A stretch of DNA of 64,000 nucleotides from Arsenicicoccus cauae. Lineage in GTDB: Bacteria > Actinomycetota > Actinomycetes > Actinomycetales > Dermatophilaceae. The position numbers and the translations under genes were made by a program. The stretch lies in assembly GCF_009707125.1 (NCBI RefSeq), contig NZ_WLVL01000037.1:62001-126000 (forward strand). The letters run 5' to 3'. The notes below the pieces were generated by a model. It saw only the letters and a list, made by a program, of their open reading frames with translations. It was not told the origin of the DNA and did no database searches. This document shows, piece by piece, positions 58,395 to 64,000 of the stretch (positions within the stretch are counted from its first letter, which is position 1; each line of letters begins with the position of its first letter).

Positions 58395-59813
58395 TCAGCG
58401 GGCGGCCGGCTCACGGACCGGCTCCAGGTCGGCGGGGCTGGACAGGGTGCCGCGCACGGCGGTGGCGGCGGCCACGGCCGGCGACACGAGGTGCGTGCGA
58501 CCGCCCTTGCCCTGGCGCCCCTCGAAGTTGCGGTTGGACGTGGAGGCGCTGCGCTCCCCCGGCGCGAGCTTGTCGGGGTTCATGGCGAGGCACATCGAGC
58601 AGCCCGGGAGGCGCCACTCGGCACCGGCCTCGGTGAACACCGCGTCGAGGCCCTCGGCCTCGGCCTGCAGCTGCACGCGGGCCGACCCGGGGACGACCAG
58701 CATCCGCACGGTCTCGGCGACCCGCCGGCCCTGCAGGATGCCCGCGACCTCGCGCAGGTCCTCGATCCGGCCGTTGGTGCAGGACCCGACGAAGACGGTG
58801 TCGACCGCGATCTCCTTGAGCGGCTGGCCGGCGCGCAGGCCCATGTAGTCCAGGGCCCGCTGCGCGGCGGCCTTGTCGTTGTCGTCCCCCAGCTGGTCCG
58901 GGTCGGGGACGGACGCCGACAGCGGCAGCCCCTGGCCGGGGTTGGTCCCCCAGGTCACGTAGGGGGTGAGGGTGCTCGCATCGATCGTGACCTCGCGGTC
59001 GAAGGTGGCGTCGTCGTCGGTGCGCAGCGCGGTCCAGGCCTCGACGGCGGCGTCCCAGTCGGCGCCCTGCGGGGCGTGCGGCTTGTCGCGCAGGAAGTCG
59101 AAGGTCACCTCGTCGGGGGCGATCATGCCTGCGCGGGCGCCCGCCTCGATCGACATGTTGCAGATGGTCATCCGCGCCTCCATGGACAGGCCGCGGATGG
59201 CGGAGCCGCGATACTCCAGCACGTAGCCCTGGCCGCCGCCGGTGCCGATCTCGGCGATGACCGCGAGGATCACGTCCTTGGCGGTGACGCCGTCCGGCAG
59301 CTCGCCCTCGAGGGTGATCGCCATCGTGCGGAACGGCTTGAGCGGCAACGTCTGGGTGGCCAGGACGTGCTCGACCTCGGAGGTGCCGATGCCGAAGGCC
59401 AGCGCCCCGAAGGCTCCGTGGGTCGAGGTGTGCGAGTCCCCGCACACCACCGTCATCCCGGGCTGCGTGAGGCCGAGCTGAGGGCCCACCACGTGGACGA
59501 TCCCCTGCTCGGCGTCCCCCATGGGATAGAGGCGGATGCCGAACTCCTCGCAGTTGCGGCGTAGGGTGTTGACCTGGGTCAGGCTCACCGGGTCGGTGAT
59601 GGGGCCCGGTGTGGTGGGGACGTTGTGGTCCTCGGTCGCGAGCGTCAGCTCCGGGCGGCGCACCTGGCGCCCCTCGAGCCGCAGCCCGTCGAAGGCCTGA
59701 GGACTGGTCACCTCGTGCAGGAGGTGCAGGTCGATGTAGAGCAGGTCGGGCTCGCCGTCAGCACGGCGGACGACGTGGGCGTCCCACACTTTCTCGGCAA
59801 GGGTGCCGCTCAT
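58395..59813 (-). CDS. leuC: 3-isopropylmalate dehydratase large subunit
   Basis: Iron-sulfur isomerase subunit converting 2- to 3-isopropylmalate; 472 aa. [4Fe-4S] ligands are in [14 protein letters not shown] and [14 protein letters not shown]. Substrate motifs include [20 protein letters not shown] and [20 protein letters not shown]. The ATG at 59813 follows GGAGGAATC. It is divergent from ndgR across 141 bases that hold an inverted repeat. Confidence 0.97.
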   Translation of the reverse strand: MSGTLAEKVWDAHVVRRADGEPDLLYIDLHLLHEVTSPQAFDGLRLEGRQVRRPELTLATEDHNVPTTPGPITDPVSLTQVNTLRRNCEEFGIRLYPMGDAEQGIVHVVGPQLGLTQPGMTVVCGDSHTSTHGAFGALAFGIGTSEVEHVLATQTLPLKPFRTMAITLEGELPDGVTAKDVILAVIAEIGTGGGQGYVLEYRGSAIRGLSMEARMTICNMSIEAGARAGMIAPDEVTFDFLRDKPHAPQGADWDAAVEAWTALRTDDDATFDREVTIDASTLTPYVTWGTNPGQGLPLSASVPDPDQLGDDNDKAAAQRALDYMGLRAGQPLKEIAVDTVFVGSCTNGRIEDLREVAGILQGRRVAETVRMLVVPGSARVQLQAEAEGLDAVFTEAGAEWRLPGCSMCLAMNPDKLAPGERSASTSNRNFEGRQGKGGRTHLVSPAVAAATAVRGTLSSPADLEPVREPAAR

Positions 59814-59922
59814 GAGATTCCTCCGGCTGGTGCTGGCTGTGACGACGCTTTCGAGCGTGCGTCGACGGGCTGAGCGCCCGGCTGAGTGGCAGGCTTTCTC
59901 ATATCGGCACCGCTCGGATTTG

Positions 59923-59941
59923 CGTCTCAGGCAGCGAGACG
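59923..59941. promoter_or_regulatory. Candidate NdgR/IclR operator between leuC and ndgR
   Basis: CGTCTC, seven bases, GAGACG is a perfect 6-bp inverted repeat lying 14 bases before the ndgR ATG and 110 bases before leuC. In Streptomyces and Corynebacterium, NdgR/LtbR bind the leuC upstream region and repress leuCD and themselves. The position fits; the motif itself is unproven. Confidence 0.45.
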
Positions 59942-59954
59942 GCAGTATCATCCT

Positions 59955-60677
59955 ATGGACAACTCTTCTGGGGTCGGTGTTCTCGACAAGGCCGCCGTCG
60001 TGCTGGGGGCGCTCGAGGCCGGACCGGCCACCCTGGCCCAGCTCGTCGCGGCCACCGGACTGGCCCGACCCACCGCCCACCGCCTGGCCGTCGCCCTCGA
60101 GCACCACCGCCTGGTGGCCCGCGACATGCAGGGACGCTTCGTGCTGGGGCCCCGCCTCGGGGAGCTGTCCAGCGCCGCCGGCGAGGACCGTCTCCTCGCG
60201 GCCGCCGGCCCCGTGCTGGGCGCGCTGCGCGACCACACCTCGGAGAGCGCCCAGCTCTTTCGCCGCCAGGGCGACCACCGCATCTGCGTCGCCGCGGCCG
60301 AGCGCCCGATGGGGCTGCGCGACTCCATCCCCGTCGGCGCCTCGCTGTCCATGCTCGCCGGGTCCGCCGCGCAGGTCCTGCTGGCGTGGGAGGAGCCGGA
60401 CCGGCTGCACCGCGGCCTGCAGGGCGCGAAGTTCACCGCCACCACCTTGTCCGGCGTCCGTCGCCGCGGCTGGGCCCAGAGCGTCAGCGAGCGCGAGCTC
60501 GGCGTCGCGTCCGTCTCCGCCCCCGTCCGCGGCCCGTCCGGCCGCGTGGTCGCCGCCGTCTCCATCTCGGGAGCCATCGAGCGCATCTCGCGCCAGCCGG
60601 GACGGCTGCACGCCGCCACCGTCGTCGCCGGCGCCAACAAGCTGACCGAGATCCTGCGCCGCACCTCCTCCTCCTGA
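59955..60677 (+). CDS. ndgR: IclR-family regulator NdgR (LtbR-like)
   Basis: 240-aa regulator of leucine and branched-chain amino acid genes. It has an N-terminal winged helix ([25 protein letters not shown]) and a C-terminal IclR effector domain ([60 protein letters not shown]). The divergent leuCD arrangement is diagnostic for NdgR. The ATG at 59955 starts [17 protein letters not shown], the typical N-terminus; no Shine-Dalgarno is seen, and a leaderless or near-leaderless transcript is possible. Confidence 0.93.
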   Translation: MDNSSGVGVLDKAAVVLGALEAGPATLAQLVAATGLARPTAHRLAVALEHHRLVARDMQGRFVLGPRLGELSSAAGEDRLLAAAGPVLGALRDHTSESAQLFRRQGDHRICVAAAERPMGLRDSIPVGASLSMLAGSAAQVLLAWEEPDRLHRGLQGAKFTATTLSGVRRRGWAQSVSERELGVASVSAPVRGPSGRVVAAVSISGAIERISRQPGRLHAATVVAGANKLTEILRRTSSS

Positions 60678-60801
60678 CGCGGAGCGAGCCGCCCGGCGGG
60701 TCACCTCGACCGCTGGGCGATTCAGCCACCGCACCTCACGCCCTCCCGTCCTACGTTGGTCGCAGGCTTCCGCCGTCCATCCGACTCGACGAGGAGAGAC
60801 G

Positions 60802-62505
60802 ATGACCGCTGCGACCGAGACCTTCCGCGAGGCCCGGGACCTGCTCCTGGACCTGCGCACCGACTACGCCGCCGCCAAGGAGCGGTTCACCTGGCCGCAG
60901 ATCGAGGAGTTCAACTGGGCCCTGGACTGGTTCGACCAGGTCGCGCTCGGCAACGAGGCGCCCTGCCTGTGGATCGTCGAGCAGGACGGGTCGGAGGCCA
61001 AGGTCTCGTTCGCCGAGATGTCCCGTCGCTCGTCGCAGGTGGCCTGCTGGCTGCGCGACCAGGGGGTGCGGCGTGGCGAGCGCGTGATCGTCATGCTCGG
61101 CAACCAGGTCGAGCTCTGGGAGTCGATGCTCGCGTGCATCAAGCTCGGCGCCGTCATCATCCCGACCACGACCCTCCTCGGCCCGGCCGACGTCCGCGAC
61201 CGGATCGAGCGCGGCGGCGCGCAGCACGCGATCGTCCGCTCGCAGGACGCGGGCATCTTCGACGGCGTGACCGGCGACTACACCCGCATCGCCGTCGGTG
61301 AGCCGGTCGAGGGGTGGTCGTCGTATGCCGACTCCGCCGCCTCCCCCGACACCTACACGCCCGAGGTGTCCACTCGCGGGGACGAGTCGATGCTGCTCTA
61401 CTTCACGTCGGGGACGACCTCCAAGCCCAAGCTGGTGGAGCACACGCAGGCGTCCTACCCCATCGGGCACCTCACGACGATGTACTGGGTCGGGCTGGAG
61501 CCCGGCGACATCCACCTCAACATCTCCTCGCCGGGGTGGGCCAAGCACGCCTGGTCCAACGTCTTCGCCCCCTGGAACGCCGAGGCGTGCGTGTTCATCT
61601 ACAACTACACGCGGTTCGACCCAGCGGCCCTCATGCACCACATGGACCGGTGCGGCGTGACCAGCTTCTGCGCCCCGCCGACCGTGTGGCGCATGCTGAT
61701 CCAGTCCGACCTGAGGTCGCTGCGCACACCCCCGACCAAGGTGGTCGGGGCCGGCGAGCCGCTCAACCCCGAGGTCATCGAGCAGGTCGAGAAGGGCTGG
61801 GGCGCAACGGTTCGCGACGGCTTCGGCCAGACCGAGACGACGCTCGCCGTGTCCAACTCCCCCGGCCAGCCGGTCAAGCCCGGCGCCATGGGACGGCCCT
61901 CCCCCGGCTACGTCGTGCGGCTCGTCGACCCCGCGACCGGCGAGGTCGGCGTGCAGGAGGGCGAGATCTGCCTCGACCTGGCTCACCGCCCCCTCGGCCT
62001 GATGGTCGGCTACAACGGCGACCCGGACAAGAACGCCGAGGTCATGCGGGACGGCTTCTACCACACCGGCGACGTGGCGAGCATCGACGAGGACGGCTAC
62101 CTGACCTACGTCGGGCGCGCGGACGACGTCTTCAAGGCCTCGGACTACCGCATCTCGCCGTTCGAGCTCGAGTCCGTCCTGCTGGAGCACGACCTCGTGG
62201 CCGAGGCGGCCGTGGTCCCCTCCCCCGACCCGGTGCGTCTCGCCGTACCCAAGGCGGTCGTGGTGCTCGTGCCGGGCGTCGAGGCGAACGCCGACACCGC
62301 CCGCGAGATCTTCCGCCACTCCCGGGCACACCTGGCGCCCTACAAGCGGATCCGGCGCCTGTCCTTCTCGGAGCTGCCCAAGACGATCTCGGGCAAGATC
62401 CGCCGGGTGGAGCTGCGTCAGGCCGAGGACGCCGGCTACGCCACGGCGGACGCCCGTCCGAGCGGGGACTTCCACGAGGACGACTTCCCCGAGCTGCGCG
62501 GCTGA
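60802..62505 (+). CDS. Acyl-CoA synthetase (medium-chain AMP-forming type)
   Basis: 567-aa ANL-family adenylating enzyme that activates a carboxylate with ATP and CoA. Visible motifs are [20 protein letters not shown] (P-loop-like A3), [34 protein letters not shown] (A5), [20 protein letters not shown] (A7), [20 protein letters not shown] (A8 hinge) and [16 protein letters not shown] (A10 Lys). It resembles the MACS/Acs-like group. GGAGAG lies just upstream of the ATG. Medium-chain or aromatic acids are likely substrates; no beta-oxidation gene is adjacent. Confidence 0.9.
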   Translation: MTAATETFREARDLLLDLRTDYAAAKERFTWPQIEEFNWALDWFDQVALGNEAPCLWIVEQDGSEAKVSFAEMSRRSSQVACWLRDQGVRRGERVIVMLGNQVELWESMLACIKLGAVIIPTTTLLGPADVRDRIERGGAQHAIVRSQDAGIFDGVTGDYTRIAVGEPVEGWSSYADSAASPDTYTPEVSTRGDESMLLYFTSGTTSKPKLVEHTQASYPIGHLTTMYWVGLEPGDIHLNISSPGWAKHAWSNVFAPWNAEACVFIYNYTRFDPAALMHHMDRCGVTSFCAPPTVWRMLIQSDLRSLRTPPTKVVGAGEPLNPEVIEQVEKGWGATVRDGFGQTETTLAVSNSPGQPVKPGAMGRPSPGYVVRLVDPATGEVGVQEGEICLDLAHRPLGLMVGYNGDPDKNAEVMRDGFYHTGDVASIDEDGYLTYVGRADDVFKASDYRISPFELESVLLEHDLVAEAAVVPSPDPVRLAVPKAVVVLVPGVEANADTAREIFRHSRAHLAPYKRIRRLSFSELPKTISGKIRRVELRQAEDAGYATADARPSGDFHEDDFPELRG

Positions 62506-62522
62506 GCGTGGACCCGGACCGT

Positions 62523-63962
62523 ATGACGAACGCGCACCGCGTCCGACGGGTCGCCGTGGTCGGCGCCGGACCCGCTGGGCTCTTCGCCGCCCAGGCGCTG
62601 GCCGGTCAGGACGAGCTGCCGGTCCACGTGGACCTGCTCGACCGGATGCCGACGCCCTTCGGCCTGCTGCGCTACGGCGTCGCCCCGGACCACGAGAGCA
62701 TCCGCTCGGTGGCGACGGCGCTCGCCCGCACCCTCGACCTGGAGGCCGTCACCTTCTGGGGGCTCGTGGAGGTGGGTCGGGACGTGTCCCGGGCCGAGCT
62801 GCTCGAGGCCTACGACGCGGTGATCTACGCGGTCGGGGCGAGCGAGGACGTGCGCCTCGGCATACCCGGGGAGGACCTGAGCGGCAGCCGCTCCGCGCGC
62901 GAGTTCGTCGCCTGGTATGGCGGGCACCCCGACGCGCGACCTCAACCGCTCGACGGTGTGCGGGCGGTCGCGACGGTCGGTGTCGGCAACGTCGCCGTCG
63001 ACCTGGCCCGGATCCTGCTCAAGCAGGCCCAGGCCCTGCGGGTGACGGACATGGCCGAGCCCGTGCTGGAGGAGCTCGCCCGCAGCGAGGTCCGTGACGT
63101 GTGGATCGTCGGGCGGCGGGGTCCGCAGCACGCGAGCTACACCACCAAGGAGCTGCGCGAGCTGGTGGCCACCCCCGGGATCGACGTCACCGTCTCGTCC
63201 GGGGCCTTCGACGGGCTGGACGAGGACGCCCTCGACCGCCGCACGCGCGCCAACGTCGAGCTGCTGCGCGGCCTGCCCATCGAGGGCGACGGCGCCCCCG
63301 CATCGGACGGGGGCCGGCGACGGCTGCACTTCGCGTTCTACGCCCGGCCGGTGGAGATGACCGAGCGTGACGGGCGGGTGGACGGTCTGACGGTCGAACG
63401 CACCCGGCTGCTTCCCGACGGATCGGTCGAGGGGACGGGCTCGCTCGAGACGCTCGACGTGCAGCTCGTGCTGCGCGCGGTGGGTTATCGCGGGAGCCCG
63501 CTGCCCGACGTGCCGTTCGACGGGACGCGGGCGATCATCCCCAACGTCGAGGGCCGCGTCGTCGACGAGGCGGGCGCGAGGCAGCCGCGGGAGTACTGCA
63601 CGGGCTGGGTCAAGCGCGGACCGATCGGCGTCATCGGCACCAACAAGTCCGACGCCGCCCAGACCGTGGCGCACGTGCTCGCCGACCTGCAGGCAGCCGA
63701 GGACGCTCCACGGGACCTGCAGGGTGGGTGGGTCGAGGAGCCTGGCTCCGTCGCGGACCCTCGGACCGGCGAGGGTCATCGACCCGTCGCGTCTCGAGAC
63801 GGTGTCGGCCCCGTCCTGCGCGCCCGCGGCCACCACCCGAGCACCCTGGCCGACTGGCGCGCCATCGACGCGGCCGAGATCGAGCTCGGCCGCGGCGAGG
63901 GTCGCGAGCGGGTCAAGGTGTCGACCTGGGACGAGCTCCTCCGCCTCGTCACGGATCACTGA
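62523..63962 (+). CDS. FprA-type ferredoxin/flavodoxin-NADP+ reductase
   Basis: 479-aa flavoprotein similar to mycobacterial FprA and adrenodoxin reductase, passing electrons between NADPH and ferredoxin. FAD binding is shown by VAVVGAGPAGLFAAQALAG and MPTPFGLLRYGVAPDHESIR. The NADP site is VATVGVGNVAVDLARILLK with VWIVGRRGPQHASYTTKELR. The C-terminal YCTGWVKRGPIGVIGTNKSD is the family signature. It starts at ATG 62523, 17 bases after the acyl-CoA synthetase stop. Its partner ferredoxin is not in the window. Confidence 0.93.
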   Translation: MTNAHRVRRVAVVGAGPAGLFAAQALAGQDELPVHVDLLDRMPTPFGLLRYGVAPDHESIRSVATALARTLDLEAVTFWGLVEVGRDVSRAELLEAYDAVIYAVGASEDVRLGIPGEDLSGSRSAREFVAWYGGHPDARPQPLDGVRAVATVGVGNVAVDLARILLKQAQALRVTDMAEPVLEELARSEVRDVWIVGRRGPQHASYTTKELRELVATPGIDVTVSSGAFDGLDEDALDRRTRANVELLRGLPIEGDGAPASDGGRRRLHFAFYARPVEMTERDGRVDGLTVERTRLLPDGSVEGTGSLETLDVQLVLRAVGYRGSPLPDVPFDGTRAIIPNVEGRVVDEAGARQPREYCTGWVKRGPIGVIGTNKSDAAQTVAHVLADLQAAEDAPRDLQGGWVEEPGSVADPRTGEGHRPVASRDGVGPVLRARGHHPSTLADWRAIDAAEIELGRGEGRERVKVSTWDELLRLVTDH

Positions 63963-64000
63963 CAGACGGCCGCCCCCTCGCAAGATCGTGAGTGTCCTTC

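Overview
The window is high-GC DNA with actinobacterial gene content and order. Diagnostic features are an rpsP-khpA-rimM-trmD-rplS-lepB-rnhB-DUF2469-yraN-comM-dprA-xerC gene string, DUF3515 beside thiL, a cofC/fbiD-type F420 gene, an HU protein with a lysine/alanine-rich tail, and an NdgR-type IclR regulator divergent from leuCD. The best guess is Actinomycetota, order Micrococcales, perhaps Intrasporangiaceae/Dermatophilaceae. The species cannot be fixed from sequence alone. I see no rRNA, tRNA, CRISPR array, prophage or insertion sequence. This is ordinary chromosome with a few accessory patches.

Layout. Bases 1-10350 (minus strand) carry a translation, processing and DNA-uptake operon running from rpsP down to xerC, mostly with ATGA/GTGA start-stop overlaps. 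Its trmD encodes a TrmD-GNAT fusion. Bases 10359-12932 encode a TPR-GGDEF-EAL cyclic-di-GMP protein. Bases 13171-19660 (minus) hold a ChvE/MmsB/MmsA-type sugar ABC transporter with a palindrome over its promoter, a ROK repressor and an amidohydrolase. Bases 19918-22471 (plus) form a small exopolysaccharide-like locus: a GT2 synthase, a 65-aa one-helix membrane protein and a secreted GH26-like hydrolase.

Bases 22508-34999 (minus) hold ffh, the nitrogen-control operon amtB-glnB-glnD with a GlnR-like box, mug, ftsY, a small membrane protein, smc and an acylphosphatase. Bases 35380-37820 encode a Tat-exported PHP phosphoesterase with a histidine-rich N-terminus plus an unknown partner. Bases 38020-38277 are a decayed alcohol dehydrogenase 3' end. 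Bases 38295-46084 (minus) are mutM, rnc, rpmF, DUF177, coaD, rsmD, recG and a DAK-kinase-like gene.

Bases 46355-53905 are mainly plus strand: rpmB, a YeiB-like membrane protein, an Lrp ligand-binding domain protein, DUF3515, a CDF transporter, a secreted metallophosphoesterase, a GNAT protein and a Cys/Met-metabolism PLP enzyme, with thiL on the minus strand. Bases 53934-63962 hold plsC-gpsA, cofC, hupB, leuCD divergent from ndgR, an acyl-CoA synthetase and a FprA-type ferredoxin-NADP reductase.

No large unknown defence or biosynthetic system is visible. The most notable items are the TrmD-GNAT fusion, the GT2/mini-membrane-protein/GH26 locus, the His-rich Tat PHP protein with its CC-tailed partner, the structured rplS leader, and a recurrent GGCATAC/GTATGCC word found in coding and intergenic DNA alike.
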